DNA of 64,000 bases, taken from Eulemur rufifrons (lineage: Eukaryota > Chordata > Mammalia > Primates > Lemuridae). The stretch's first letter is position 1. Each line of letters starts with the position of its first letter. Below are positions 36,721-49,738 of the stretch, in pieces. The notes under the pieces are model-generated. The model saw only the letters and a list, made by a program, of their open reading frames with translations, made no database searches and was not told the DNA's origin. Made by a program: the position numbers and the translations under genes. The stretch covers positions 242,224,843 to 242,288,842 of the forward strand of contig NC_090989.1 in assembly GCF_041146395.1 (NCBI RefSeq), in the 5' to 3' direction.

Positions 36721-37270
36721 TGTAAACTGGAAAATAGATAACAGGGGCTGAAAATTCTCCCTAAGCAGTCCATACATTGTGAAAAGTTTACTAAGGAAAT
36801 TTCCTAAAACAGAGATGGAAATAGGAGGCAGACCATTAATGTTAGATCGTGGTGCTCAAATTAGTTTCTGGAGAGCTCAGGGTTAAAAATATGTAGCTTC
36901 AGGGCAAAGCATTGAAGTTCAAGAGAGTGGTGGTAGTAGCCAGAGGGTTTTTTCTTTGGACGATAAAGCTGTTCTTCAAAGGACAGCGGACAAAGTAGGG
37001 TAGTGAGTCACCCAGCGTGGGCTGATTTGAGGCAGAATATAATGTGGGGAACCTGGTGGGCACATGAATAGCAGGATGGAAGAGACACAAAGCATCATCC
37101 TTCTTAGGATTTCCTTCCTTCCACAGAGTCAGCTAAGTCATAGATCCCCTGAGGAGGTCTTTCAATTGGTTAACAACATAGTATGCTATTCTTTTGAATT
37201 TTTAAGGTAAATATGAAAAATTGTTAATAATCATAGCCAATCATAGCAGTATCTTGATCCCTCTTATAAG
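36721..37270. other. Unassigned sequence
   Basis: No repeat or gene recognised. Confidence 0.4.
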
Positions 37271-37753
37271 TTTAATTTTGTCCCCCCAAAAGATTAGTTG
37301 AAGTCCTAATCCCCAGTACCTTAGAATGTGATGTTATTTGGAAATAGGGTCACTGAAGATGCCATTAGTTAAACTGAGATGAGGCTATACTGGAGTAGCA
37401 TGAACCTTTACTCCAACACAACTGGTGCCTTTCCAAGAAGAGGAAATTGGACACGGGAACACACACAGTGGGAAGATGGCCATGTGAAGGCACAGAAGGA
37501 GAATGCCATGTGATGATGGATGCAGAGATTGGAGTGATGCATCTATAAGCCGAGGGATGTCCAGGATTGATGGCCATCATCACAAGCTAGGAGAGAGGCA
37601 TGGAACAGTGTCTTCCTCAGAGCCCTCCAAAGGAGCCAATACTGTTGACACCTTGATCTCAGACTTCTAGCCTCCAGAAATGTGCTACAACAAATTTCTG
37701 TTGTTTTAAGCCATCCAGTTTGTGGTACTCATTACAGTAGCCCTAGGAAATGA
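37271..37753 (+). mobile_element. MaLR (MLT1-type) LTR, sense, near full length
   Basis: 'ttttgtccccccaaaagatt', 'agtcctaatccccagtacct', 'gaatgtgatgttatttggaa', 'gagattggagtgatgcatct', 'caccttgatctcagacttct', 'aacaaatttctgttgtttta' and 'ccatccagtttgtggtactc' follow a sense MLT1 (C/D-like) LTR end to end, about 480 bp. Solo LTR. Subfamily letter uncertain. Confidence 0.8.
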
Positions 37754-37905
37754 AAACAACTCTTTTACATTCCTCTTGCCTTATTCTCTTCCACCATTCT
37801 CCTTCGCACACTACAATCCATGAAAACCAAACAGCCCTTTTCTACTACTTGTATGTGCTCTTTCTGCCCAGAGTAGCCTTTTTTCCTTCTTTGTCACCAG
37901 GTACC
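37754..37905 (+). repeat. L2 LINE fragment
   Basis: 'tgccttattctcttccacca', 'tatgtgctctttctgcccag' and 'agtagccttttttcc' resemble the L2 3'UTR-proximal coding remnant. Confidence 0.45.
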
Positions 37906-37909
37906 TATT

Positions 37910-38040
37910 TTAAAATAGTTAAAAATTTGTTTGTGGAATATTTCAAACACACGCAGAAAATAATATGGCATCTATTCTTCCAAAATCTAGATTTATCAGG
38001 TAATTTTTTTGCCGAATTTTCTTCAAATCTCCTCTTTTTA
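37910..38040. mobile_element. Possible L1M-type fragment
   Basis: 'gaatatttcaaacacacgca' followed by 'gaaaataatatgg' resembles L1M text. Short, weak match. Confidence 0.3.
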
Positions 38041-38115
38041 CTCTAAAAAGAAAATATTACTGATAAGCCTAAAGTTTCTTCTCTTCCTACTCTCTTTCAC
38101 TATCATTTTCTTATC

Positions 38116-38417
38116 CCCAATTCTTTTTTTTTTTGGAGACAGCATCTTGTTCTGTTGTCTGGGCTAGAGTGTAGTGATGTCATCATAGCAACCTCAAACT
38201 CAAGCGATCCTCCTGCCTCAGCCTCCTCAGTAGCTGGGACTACATGTGTGCACCACCATGCCCAGCTAATATTTCTATTTTTTGTAGAGATGAGGTCTCA
38301 CTATTGCTCAGGCTGGTCATGAACTCCTGGCCTCAAGCAATCCTCCAGCTGTGCCTCAGCCTCCCAAAGTGCTAGGATTACAAGAGTGAGCCACTATGCC
38401 AGGCCAACACAATTCTT
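38116..38417 (-). mobile_element. Alu SINE, antisense, old
   Basis: Body about 38126-38405: 'ttgttctgttgtctgggcta', 'tagctgggactacatgtgtg', 'ttgctcaggctggtcatgaa', 'gtgctaggattacaagagtg'. Part of the first-arm text ('ctcactg') is deleted near 38188. Flanks 'cccaattctt' (38116-38125) and 'cacaattctt' (38408-38417) are a likely duplication with one mismatch. Confidence 0.9.
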
Positions 38418-38449
38418 ATTTATTTTTAAAGTAGCATCCAGAACATCAC

Positions 38450-38600
38450 TTTGTAAAGTTTTTCCTTTGTCACCCAGGGCTACTTCACTCTATCACCTGT
38501 TCTTACAATATTTTATATACCATTTATATTAGAGTAATGATTATATTGTAGTATGATTGTAGTATCTTTTTCTCTATAAGAAAAGAAAATGACTTAGTCA
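38450..38600 (+). repeat. L2 LINE fragment (tentative)
   Basis: 'agtttttcctttgtcaccca', 'gctacttcactctatcacct' and 'aatattttatataccattta' loosely follow L2 3' text. Confidence 0.35.
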
Positions 38601-38775
38601 TTTTCAGTCCTTATCTGGTGCCTATGCAATTACTAACTCTTGGTTAAACTGAATTTTAGTTTAATTGTGTCTACATAAAACCATTTGACCCTCATAAAAG
38701 CTCTGGCACCGTCAAGACTAGAATTGTCATTCTTTTTTTCCAGAAATTGAAACTTTATGAATTTTACTTGTTTAA

Positions 38776-39208
38776 TGTGGTAGATCATATTATTTGTCCA
38801 AAATTCTTCCTTCCCTCCTCATCCGTGGTGTATTGCTGGGGGAGCACATTTCCCTGCCCTCCTGAAGTTGGGCTTGGTCATGGGGTTTGCTTAGGCCCAT
38901 AGAATGCAGGTGGCAGTGACACCGTGCCAGTTCCAAGCTGAGGCTTTAAGAGCTTCATGTGTATCTGCTCTCCTCTTTGTGCTTCTGCCATTCACCATGA
39001 AAATATGACCTGATTAGCTGCTGCTCCCAGAAGGAAGATAGATTTAGAGCCAACCTGCACCCAATCTGAGGCTGAATGCCACCAAGCCTAGCAGAGTCAC
39101 AGCAAACCTGCAGACTTGGGAACAAAATTGAATGCTTGCTGATGCCAGTTACTGGGATGTGGGGTGATGGTGTGCAGCATTATCACGGTAGAAACCTCAC
39201 TGGTACAC
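38776..39208 (+). mobile_element. MaLR/ERVL-type LTR, sense (subfamily uncertain)
   Basis: Starts 'tgtggtagatcatatt' and contains 'tcatggggtttgcttaggcc', 'tctttgtgcttctgccattc', 'cagccaacctgcac'-type text and a 3' 'tgggatgtggggtgatggtg' then 'cattatcacggtag'. This resembles sense LTR ends of the MaLR/ERVL group. Family name not secured. Confidence 0.45.
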
Positions 39209-39294
39209 CTAGCAAATTGACGATACAGCCAGAACTAGAAGACTCATTGTCTGACTAGTAATCCAGAGTCTTTCTACTAAATTATTTTGTTATT

Positions 39295-39540
39295 CATCTG
39301 TACATCCAACAGATCTTTATCATGTATTTACCGTGGAAAACAAAGTGCAACATAAAGCAGACAGACTATGGTCTCAGCCCTCATGAAGAATTTGTTTCTA
39401 GTGAGGAAAACAGACAAAAGCAAGTAAATTTAAACTGTAGAAAATAGCAAACTCTTATACTAGTACAAATGTCCTTTCGAGAGAGAATAATGGGTGAGGT
39501 GAAGGAAAGGAGATGAGCAGATGCCACCTTAAAGGTGACA
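39295..39540. repeat. Unnamed old repeat
   Basis: 'catccaacagatctttatca', 'tctcagccctcatgaagaat', 'ttgtttctagtgaggaaaac' and 'agacaaaagcaagtaaattt' are the left part of the family seen at 17190. Confidence 0.55.
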
Positions 39541-40721
39541 ACAAAGCAGAGCAGTGGCTACTAGAAAAAGAAATAAATCTTTCTCTCCCTGGAATGGTCT
39601 CAGATAATGGCTTTAGTTTTTCATTTTCCTTTATTTATGCAGTGTCAGCCCAACTGTGTGCCTTTGCTCTAGGCTAGCGAGTTGTCCTTGGTTTGCATCC
39701 TGTGTATCCAGAAAGCTAGTGGGTTGTTTGTAAGTTCTTGGAAGAAGACTGAAAAAGGCTTCATTTTCCCTTCTCCAAAGGGAGCAATTACATACTCTCA
39801 CCAGAACAATAAACTTAAGTCCTAGGCTATGAGTGAAATCTGATTTCTCTCAGGTGAGAGGTATTTTGTATATGGAAAATTAAGAAAAAAATGTGACTTC
39901 AGTAATACTGCGGGGAACTGTGGTCAGCACTGAGCTGATAAAGACCTTTGTTTTCCATGTTTTGTTTGGCCTGGTGAGAAGCCTGCAGCAGCTCGCACAC
40001 CCATCTGTGTCCACACTAGTGGGACAGAAAAGTGCTGACCTAGGATTGCAGATCGGCTCCTGTGGCTTGCCAGGGTAAACTTGTGTAATGCACTGTACAT
40101 CCCTCCTGACAACAGTGATTCTTTTGTCACTTAAACAGAGGCTATTAAGAACATGAGTCATTTAAAAGGGCTTTAGAAAAGCAGGCAATGTTTTCCAATA
40201 CCGTGGCTTTAGGCCATCCTCGGAAAGTATTAGAAGCTCCAGACGAAGTGATGCGTTTCATTAATAATTAACAATAGACTCAGAATATAAATCTGATTTG
40301 ATTAGAAAAAAAGTAATATTTCAAAATGTAATTTCTGGATGTTAAAAAAAGCCCATTAGTTTTTATGGAGAATTGGATGAAGAATAACTGAAATATTTTC
40401 TTGAATGTCTATAAATATCACAAATGAGAATACTTTCAAATCTCAAATTGGCCTGGGAATCTCCAGCTTACTGATAAAAACGCATATCAAAGAAACTGGC
40501 TTTAGGATTTCTTTTTCTTATTTTTAATACATAAATTCCTGCAGGTGTAGGAACAATCAGGAAAAAAATCTTTATTCCACTATCCAGAGAAAAAGCTGGT
40601 TAACAATTTAATGCTGTTTCTGTTAGTATTTTTCTCTGCAAATGCTTTTTATGTAGTTGAGATAATACAGTATATGTAATTTTGTTTCATGTATTTTCTT
40701 TCACTTTTGTTATTCTTTATT
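39541..40721. other. Unassigned 1.2-kb stretch
   Basis: No repeat or exon recognised. 40200-40500 is AT-rich with no low complexity. Confidence 0.4.
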
Positions 40722-40931
40722 CAGTGGTTGGAAAACCATGGTTCCCGGTCAACTCTGGCCTACTGCCTGTGTGTTGGAACCCAGCTACACTTACTAATTT
40801 GCATATTGTAGATGGCTGCTGTCCTGCCACCACAGCAGAACTGAGTGGCTGCTACAGAGCCTGTGTGGCCCACAAAGCATATAATATTTCTCTCTGGCCC
40901 TTTCTAGAAACAGTTTGCCCATCCCTAAAAT
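40722..40931. mobile_element. hAT-type non-autonomous DNA transposon
   Basis: Begins 'cagtggttggaaaacca' and ends 'cagtttgcccatccctaaa', so the ends are rough inverted copies. Inner text 'ttggaacccagctacactta', 'gtagatggctgctgtcctgc', 'gaactgagtggctgctacag' and 'gtgtggcccacaaagcat' is that of a common short hAT-Charlie-type element. No coding capacity. Confidence 0.75.
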
Positions 40932-40999
40932 AGATTATTAGAGTCATAAGTGAACAATAATTTTAAGGATCTTATAAACATATGATAAAAATTTATGCA

Positions 41000-41575
41000 C
41001 CCATTGACACTTTCACCACCATTATCTGATGAAACTACCTGTTTTATTTCCTATAACCGTATATATATATGATTATAAATACATAATCATACATATATAA
41101 TAACCAGCTATACATATTATATGTATCATTTTACATATATAATTTTGGAATTTAATAGACAGAGTAGTACTGTATCTCTTTTCTGCTTTAATATTTTTCT
41201 TTGAGTAGCACTTGGACAAAACAATTTTATAATTTTTTAGTACTTTAATTTTTTCTGTTTTTTTAATTGTCTTCTTATGCCCTTTGCCCATTTTTAAACA
41301 GAGATATTTTTGAAAAAGTAAATGTGTAAGGGCTCTATATAGATTCAGAGTACCTACTCTTGTTTATTGTTTTTACTTTGAATATATTTTATCAGTTTTT
41401 TCTTTTGCCCTTTAATTTGAGAGTGTAAACTTTCTGCTGTGATTTCTTTCCAAGCTTCTAAGTTTAGAAATTTCTTCAATATATCATGTTTAGAAGTACC
41501 TTATTATTTTTAATTTTTAAAAAAGTTTATGAGGATTGATATTTTATAAAAAGTTTCTTCAGTGTCTACTTATTT
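41000..41575 (-). mobile_element. LINE-1 (L1M/HAL1-like) ORF2 region, antisense
   Basis: 'cttatgccctttgcccattt', 'agggctctatatagattcag', 'agtacctactcttgtttatt' and 'gtgtaaactttctgctgtga' match antisense old L1 ORF2. AT-rich, frames destroyed. Confidence 0.6.
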
Positions 41576-41589
41576 TTAAAAAATGGACT

Positions 41590-42960
41590 TTGGAACAATT
41601 TTGGACTTTGACAAACAAAAAAATTGAGACAATAGTACATAAAGTTCCCATAAACTCCACACCCAGTTTCCCTTACCATTAACATATTTCATTAGTATTG
41701 TACATTTGTTACAATTAATTAGCCAAGTTGATGCATTGTCAATAACTGAAGTCCATATTTCATTTGAATTTCTTTAGTTTTTACCTAATATCCTTTTTCT
41801 GTTCCAGGATCTCATCCAGATACCATCATTCATTTAGTTGTCGTGTCTCCTTATGTTCTTTTTGTTTGTGACAGTTTCTCAGACTTTCCTCGTTTTTGAT
41901 GATCTTGACAATTTTACAAAGTGTTAGTCAAGCATTTTGGAGATGCCCCTCTATTAGATTTTGTCTGGTGTTTTTCTCATGGTTATGGGTGTTTGGAAGG
42001 AAGACCACAGAGGTGAAGCACCATTTTCATCACATTATATCAAGGGTACATGCTATCAACATGACATACTATTGCTGATGTTGACCTTGACCACCTGATT
42101 GGGGTAGTATTTGTCAGGTTTCTCCATGGAAAAGCTACTCTTTTTCCCCGCCTTCCTATTTTGCCCTCTTTGGAAGGGAGTCACTATGAGCAATCCACAT
42201 TTAAGGAATAGGGAGTTATATTCCCCCAGGTGAAGTAGTTGTGTAAATTATTTACAATTTTTCCTGAATGGGAGATTTTTCTCTATTCCTTCTTTATTTA
42301 TTTATTCAATCATTTATTTATAACAGTATGTACTTGTGGATATCTATTTTATACTTTGGGTTATAATCTAATACTTCTCTGTTTATTTTGTTGCTCACAT
42401 TGTTCCAGATTTGACCATTGGGAAGTCTTTCAGTTAGTTCCTGTATCCCTTTGACATACCTTGGTCAATGTAGGATTTTTGTTTGTATTTTTTTTTTAAA
42501 GCACATTCTTCATTCCTGGCACTATGAGATAATCCAGGATCATCCTGTATATTTTCTGTTCCAGTCCTAGAAGCAGCTATATCTCCAATGAGTCCTGATA
42601 CCTTTAATCAGTTTCCTTTTATTAGAAATGAAGATCTAGCGACTAGGTATGCTTATAGTTACTTCTGGGCCCCCTCAGCTGACAGAACAATGAAATATAT
42701 GTGTGTATGCTAAACTGCATATATACAACACATAGGTGCAGAAAAATATATATATATACACACATATTTGCATAAATAGCCATCTGTACCAATATTGAGC
42801 TAAACATGAATTCATACTGAAGTCTCCAACTCTAATCCAGTACCACATATATCATTTTAGCCTCCTCCCGTGCTTATCTATAAACTCCCATTTCAACAGT
42901 GAAAAATCTTGCTCCCATCATCTGCCAATTCCAGTATATATGTACAGCAGTATTAGAATT
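41590..42960. mobile_element. L1M-type non-coding LINE-1 segment
   Basis: A long ordered match to familiar L1M text: 'aaagttcccataaactccac', 'ttctgttccaggatctcatc', 'ttagttgtcgtgtctcctta', 'gacagtttctcagactttcc', 'ttttctcatggttatgggtg', 'cagaggtgaagcaccatttt', 'caggtttctccatggaaaag', 'ctgggccccctcagctgaca', 'actctaatccagtaccacat'. Orientation is probably minus, but I could not anchor it to coding sequence. Confidence 0.7.
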
Positions 42961-44089
42961 GTTAAACTGCACCCCCATAAGAAATAACTTTATCAACTAG
43001 AGTACAGTGCTTATGTTCAGTTTCTTTTACTTTTAATCTCAGAGACTCATTTCCAAAGTTATTTAGGTCTGTCTCCTGATTTTCAACTCTTGCTTTTACT
43101 GCATTTATAATCAGGTTTTATTTCCTGTTCCTGGTTGTCAGCCCTAAAGCTGACATGGTGGTAAAGGGAACAGGTGGTATATGTGAGAGATTTTCAAATT
43201 CCTTGAGGTCATAAAATATATGTTTATGTGCATATATTTAAAATAAAGCCTTGATCAAGCAGAAAAGCTGATATTACCTTGAAGATAGAAAATGGTATGA
43301 AAAATGTTTATGTAGAATTAATCCCACCAAAATATGTAAAGAAGTAAGGTTGGATGAAAGTTGTGGACATTATAATAAAATGTTTCTCTACATTTAAATC
43401 TGCTGCTTGTCTGTTTAAAGCAAAATAAGTGCAGCTCTGTACCATTAACTTTCTGCCATGTATATTGCTTGTACTTGGGAACAAATACTATATTATAAGG
43501 TAACGATGTGTGGGATTTTGTTTCAAACATTAGGTAAGGCAAGTATAAAAAATCCAGATAATATCACAAACACCTCATGATAAGTCATCTTTTAAGTGTT
43601 ACCCAGAACTCCAACTTATAAACAGTTTGATTATCAGTGAAGTATCTGGTTTTCTTGAGGTAGTCCTCACACTAAAAGAGTAAATGGAGAGGAGTTTGAG
43701 TACATATAATTCCAACATAGTGCAGTTCAAATCATCCTCCCGACTTCTCTGCTTCACTTTCTGTTCTCTTTACTCATTATTTTTTTCTTGGTTTTTAGGC
43801 TTTTTTTTTTTTTTTTTTGGTTGAGTGTCTATTTAATTATTTAGAAGTTAAATGCTATCTTCTTTATCAGGTTCACAAATTACTCACTGAATTTAGCCAA
43901 TCAAATGGTTGCTGTATCTGAACTAGAAAATGACATTTTGGTACTTGAATTTATAGAATATAGTGGCTGAAAAAGCATTATAAACAAAATAAACAAACCA
44001 AAGAGAATAAAATTTCAATTTAGTTTATTGTAATCACACGATAATAACTCACGTTACTGGCATATTGCTTTTGGTTCACAAAGCACATA
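42961..44089. other. Unassigned sequence with T-tract
   Basis: Poly(T) of about 18 nt at 43801-43818. No retroposon body recognised beside it. Confidence 0.4.
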
Positions 44090-44310
44090 GAGTCTGGTGC
44101 ATATTAGACATGGAAGGAACTTATTGTTTATTGAATTAATAAATGCATGTGTGAATGAATAATACTGCAACATAATCCTGTAGCATAAGTAATATTCCCC
44201 CTACCCCTTTTAACAATAAGGAGGTTGAGGTTCAGAGAGATTACACTGTTAGTTAATTGCTCAAGTCAGAACACAAATCTAGACCCTAACCATCAGAAGG
44301 GCAAGTACCA
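44090..44310. repeat. L2 3' end (sense) followed by antisense MIR
   Basis: 44090-44165 carries 'agagtctggtgcatattaga' and 'ttgtttattgaattaataaa' (L2 tail). 44170-44310 carries 'aataaggaggttgaggttca', 'gagagattacactg' and 'caagtcagaacacaaatcta' (antisense MIR). Confidence 0.55.
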
Positions 44311-46024
44311 CATCCACCTATGTTACTAATGATAGTATTATCAACAGTCTAGCACAGTGGTACGTGGTAGCTACTTATTTAAAATTATTTATATTAAAAA
44401 AAGAAAAGCATAGTGTTAGATATTTGGAGGAATAAAAAATTTACAGAGGAGAATAAAGATATGCATACATTCATTTGATAAGTGTTCAAATAATAGCTAA
44501 AGAAATGCAGAGGATAGCACAAAGCTCTATCAGAATTGAGAAACTGAAATCAAAAGATAGACTTGTTTCTGTCTTAAATGACTGTTATATGAAGTGACAG
44601 ACTTTGGTGCTTTCGGCATTTCAGTGGCATTTGGTTTGTTCCAGCAGCTTTTCATACATTATTTTTTATTTCCTTGTAAGTCACTCTCAAAAAAATACTT
44701 TTTTCAGGTGTATAGCACCAAATTTTCCGAGGATAAGAGACAAGGTTTTTTTTTTTTTTGCATGTATATATGCATAGGGAGGAAATTCCATTTTAAAAGT
44801 TTCCAATGTCTTTATTTTTTCCCCTGATTTTAGAACCTAATGTTAATGAACAGCCTAAGTCCTCCGGTGGTGGTCAGCCACCATCTCTATACATGACATG
44901 ATAGACAAACACTGATAGAATAAGCTGTAGTCTTCACTGCTACAACTGGTCCTGAAGTTGTTTTATATTTACCATCTCCTTCCTCCACCACCTGTATTAT
45001 ATCTGAGTGGTACAAAGTGTAGGCTGTGTGGGTTGTTTTTGGCTTCCTGACTCATTCTCCTGGCCTCCGCTCTGATTACAGTGAAGATTCAGTGGGTAGT
45101 TTGTCTCACATCAGGCTGACATCTTTCCTCTAGCACTGGATGTTTTGCGCTTTTGCACTCAGGTTTTTCCAATGCTGCGATTGCCATTGGGAAGTGCTCT
45201 GTTCAAGCTGGTATCCTCAGTCTGGAAGTACACAGGGGTTTACAGCCCCAAAGCAAACCTCAACTAATGTGGTATATAAGCTGATGGATAATAATAGTCA
45301 ATCCTAGAGGAAACAATTCCAAAAGGCATTCTACATATTAATTAGAAGATTCCAGACAGGACTGAATGCCAGTTGCCTACAGGGGTGATAATAATAATGC
45401 ATCTGTGTATTTGCCTTTCCACTTTCCCTCACTCTTCCCAGGCTCTCACTCCTGCTCCCTGTTTATAAGTTTTGGACTCAGGCTCTGCTTTTGGGAAAAC
45501 TCAGGCTAAAACAAAAATCCTAAATCCCGATATGTTTCTATCCTCCATTTTCTACCTGATTTTGTGCTGCTTCTCCTTGCTGCTTCCCTGATACACCCCA
45601 AGAAAATAAATGGAGAAATGGAAGGGCGGAACTGTCAACAAATAATTCAATAGAATTTCCAGAAGCACTTAAGCTGTCAAATTGAAAGGGTCCACTAAGT
45701 AGCCCAGAAAATAGTTTAAAAATAGTTGAAGGTTTTTCTACCTGAGTAGTCTGTTTTTATCTCTACATCTGGTGTACAGCTGTCCTTTACTATCATTCTC
45801 TTATGCCAAAACTTGTTTCTTATACCCCACTCTTTCTTTCTTGGAGTACCTTCTTAATAGTTTTAGAAAGGATGCATGGGAGGTAATTCTTTTTTGAAAT
45901 CTTGAATGTCTTAAGAAGTTTCTATTTTTTCCTTCTGCATGATTGAATTATTATGGAATTACAGGTTAGAAATTATTTTCTTCAAATATTTGAAGGCAAG
46001 CTATTTTGCCAATTTTAGAACCAG
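44311..46024. other. Unassigned 1.7-kb stretch
   Basis: No repeat or exon recognised. 45010-45250 is GC-richer and may be unique sequence. T-tract at 44747-44759. Confidence 0.4.
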
Positions 46025-46380
46025 ACTCTACTCTTATATAGCTCTTACCATGCCATGTATCTAGTTAAAAAACTTTAGTGGCTCTTCATTGTCTATCAAA
46101 TAAAGAAAAGTCCTTAGACTGCATGCTATTTTTTCATTGTTTCCTATAATGTACCCTACATTCCAGCTAAACTGAACTGGCCTTCAAATATTCTCTTACA
46201 CTATGTTCCTTTGCTCAACCATTTTTTCCATCCAGAATACTCTTTCTCCTATGTTTGAACGCCCCAAACCTGCCTATTCTTTAAGATCTAACTCCAATGT
46301 CAACTCCTCTATGAAAGCTATTCTTATACCCCCAGCTTGAAGTGATCTCATTATCCACTAAACTACCTCTTTATATTTCA
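46025..46380 (+). repeat. L2 LINE fragment, sense
   Basis: 'agtggctcttcattgtctat', 'agtccttagactgcatgcta', 'cattccagctaaactgaact', 'ccagaatactctttctccta', 'aatgtcaactcctctatgaa' and 'cactaaactacctctttata' follow L2 order well. No open frame remains. Confidence 0.85.
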
Positions 46381-46384
46381 TTGT

Positions 46385-46780
46385 TTCACTCATTTAGTAA
46401 GTCATTAAGCTTGTCAGAAATAATGGTAAGCACAAGGAATTACAAGATGAATAAGATATAGTCCCCACCCCTGAGAAATCTCTGCTCTTACGGTGGTGGA
46501 GAAAGCCAAGTCAATAGGAAGGTGGTAAGTGCTGCAGGTAGAATTTGTTGCAGGAAGCCCTGAAGAGGGAAGGGCAACTCAGTCTAGAGATATCAGGGAC
46601 AACTTCTTGAGTCAAGTGTTCCTAGACCTGAGTCTTGAACACTGAATTATCTAGATTAGATATGAGGATCAGAAAAGGAAGAATATTCATGAAAAGAAAG
46701 AATATTCATGATTTGAAGGCAGAGAGTTATGAGTGAATATTGTCTGTTTAGGGAAATGCAAATTGTTCTATATGATTTGC
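46385..46780. repeat. Unnamed old repeat
   Basis: 'tagtccccacccctgagaaa', 'ggaaggtggtaagtgctgca', 'agggacaacttcttgagtca', 'cctagacctgagtcttgaac' belong to the family at 17190. An internal 19-bp tandem duplication lies at 46673-46710. Confidence 0.55.
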
Positions 46781-46845
46781 AAGAAGTGCCTTATTCTCTC
46801 TCTTTTTTTCACCCTTTATATCTAATCCATTTGCCATAAATTGAT

Positions 46846-47196
46846 TGCTTCTGTATTCCCCAAATTCATATGTTGAAACCTAATCCCCAATGTGATGGTA
46901 TTTGGAGATGGGGCCTTTGGAAAGTGATTAGGTCACGAAGGCAGAATTCTCATGAACAGGATTCATGCCCTTATAAAAGAGACTCCAGAGAGCTTCCTTG
47001 GCCCATTCACCATGTGAGGACACAGCGAAAAGGCAGCTGTATATGAACCAGGAAGCAGGCCCTCACCAGAACCTGACCATGCTGGCACACTGATCTTGAA
47101 CTTCCCAGCCTCCAGACTGTGAGAAATAAATTTCTGTTGTTTATAATCCACCTAGTCTATGGTACTTTGTTACAGCAGCCTGAATGGACTAAGACA
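46846..47196 (+). mobile_element. MaLR MLT1A-like LTR, sense
   Basis: 'aattcatatgttgaaaccta', 'atccccaatgtgatggtatt', 'ggagatggggcctttggaaa', 'gtgattaggtcacgaaggca', 'cttataaaagagactccaga', 'ccatgtgaggacacagcgaa', 'ccttgaacttcccagcctcc'-type text, 'aataaatttctgttgtttat' and a terminal 'ggactaagaca' give a full-length, well-preserved MLT1A-type LTR. Contains a TATA-like 'ttataaaag' and an AATAAA signal. Solo. Confidence 0.9.
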
Positions 47197-47214
47197 CAAT
47201 CTGAAAGTACATTA

Positions 47215-48165
<951 letters not shown>

Positions 48166-48540
48166 CTGCTGACCTCTAAGAGCTGCATCAGCTGGGCGCC
48201 CCTGACCTCGGGCTTCCAGGTGAGTTCACTTAAGTAGGGGATGAGAAAGAAGGTAGCCGTATGCTTCTATGGAAGGCCATAGCTCCTTAGCTCCTTTTAG
48301 GCAGTCCTCGCCTGCAGCTTTTGGGGTATTTCCTCTCCCTGATGATTTAGGGTGACAAAGTTTGGCTACTTGGCTTCTCTTCCTGTCCTTACTGTCGCTA
48401 GCCTCAGGGTACTTCAGTTTCCCTTAATGTTGTTCACACCCTTTACAAGTAGACCTTTCATTAAACTCCCTTTAATTATCTGTTTCAAGTATGTCATATC
48501 TTTCTTTCTGAAATTTGAATTTTGTTCTTCAAAGTATTAA
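48166..48540 (+). repeat. Possible LTR-like insertion within L2
   Basis: Bounded by L2 text on both sides. GC-rich left end ('gctgggcgcccctgacctcg') and a 3' portion 'cattaaactccctttaatta' followed by 'tctgtttcaagtatgtcata' that resembles LTR termini. Family not identified. Confidence 0.35.
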
Positions 48541-48595
48541 CCAGTACCTAGCACAGAACCTGGTATGCATTGTTGAATTAACTAACTAGTTAATT
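48541..48595 (+). repeat. L2 LINE 3' terminus
   Basis: 'ccagtacctagcacagaacc', 'tggtatgcattgttgaatta' matches the L2 3' terminal text. Confidence 0.6.
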
Positions 48596-49655
48596 AATGG
48601 GCTCTTTTGTTCTTCAATCAGAATCCATTAAGCTACAAGTTACCTTACCATTTTAAAACCAAGATTCAATTTTTATTTTTTTTATATTTTCAAAAACCTC
48701 TGTTATTACTTATAAAACATTTGTTCATCATATTATAATTAGAAGCATACACACTGGAGCCTTTCTTTGAAAACTCTTTTCTCTTTTTAATCTTTCAATA
48801 CAGAGAAAACTTTCCATCACCTCCTTTGCTTTAAGCTGGACAATTTGAAGGACTCAATTTTCAATGTTATCTGTATTGATGTTCCCAGAGAAACATGTAT
48901 GGAAGTTCTTTCTTGAGAGCATAGCTTACCTATAACATTTTAAAATCTAAGCCTAAGATTTAGTGAAAACAAGCATAGTTTCTTTTCTTTAAGGAAAGGA
49001 CTGTATGTTCAGGTTTTTGTGAGGATGATGTGTTATTTTTAATATTTGCCATTTCTTGGAATTTTAATTCTGGAATACATTGTAAACAACATTCACTCTT
49101 ACAGGTAAAGAAACTGAAGGCCAGACTTGAAGAGCAATTTGTCTAAGGACACTAAGGTACTGGAACAAATTTTCCTTTCCAGTTTTTGCTTTCTGGATGA
49201 TATCAGTTTTATTAATTACTAAGTAAATTCTTAAGTAAGACTTACCCCAAAGTTACCTTACCCTATTAGCCATCCTTTTCTCCAGTTGCACTAATTTGCC
49301 ATTTCATTCTGGTGATCAAAGCTCTCTTCAGAAAAGATTTGGGAGGCAGCTGCCTCTGAGTTCAGATTTTGACCAATTATTCTCTCACAGAGGCCCAGTT
49401 AAACTATGGATGGCACCGAGCATTCTGTCCTGGTGCTCGGGCCTCCTTGTAGATGGTAGATGCTGTGGCAATTTACCTCAACTTCCTGCCCCTCTGGATC
49501 ACCTACCACATGATTCCTCACTCCTGGCTTCTACATGGTCTGCCCTCTCTGAGGTCCAGCTTGCTCAACCCACCCTTTAAGGCTGCAAAGTTTAAGTAGA
49601 TGCTGGAATCATCTATACAGAATCTTTTTTATTCTAATTAATTGGCTGCATGTCT
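48596..49655. other. Mostly unassigned; small MIR piece at 49080-49165
   Basis: 'ttacaggtaaagaaactgaa' and 'gagcaatttgtctaaggaca' at 49080-49165 are an antisense MIR core. The rest is unrecognised. Confidence 0.45.
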
Positions 49656-49659
49656 TGTT

Positions 49660-49725
49660 ATGACCTGATTGTGGACAAGGACTGTTTGTTGTATGCTTTG
49701 AATCCTTAGAACCTAGCAGAGTGCT
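49660..49725 (+). repeat. L2 LINE 3'-end fragment
   Basis: 'attgtggacaaggactgttt' and 'ttagaacctagcagagtgct' resemble the L2 terminal 'gagggcagggactgt..cctagcacagtgcc' text. Confidence 0.5.
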
Positions 49726-49738
49726 TTAGTACTATTAC

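Noticed and set aside
43801..43818. Poly(T) tract as the tail of an antisense retroposon
   Set aside because: No SINE, LINE or processed gene body and no flanking duplication could be recognised beside it.
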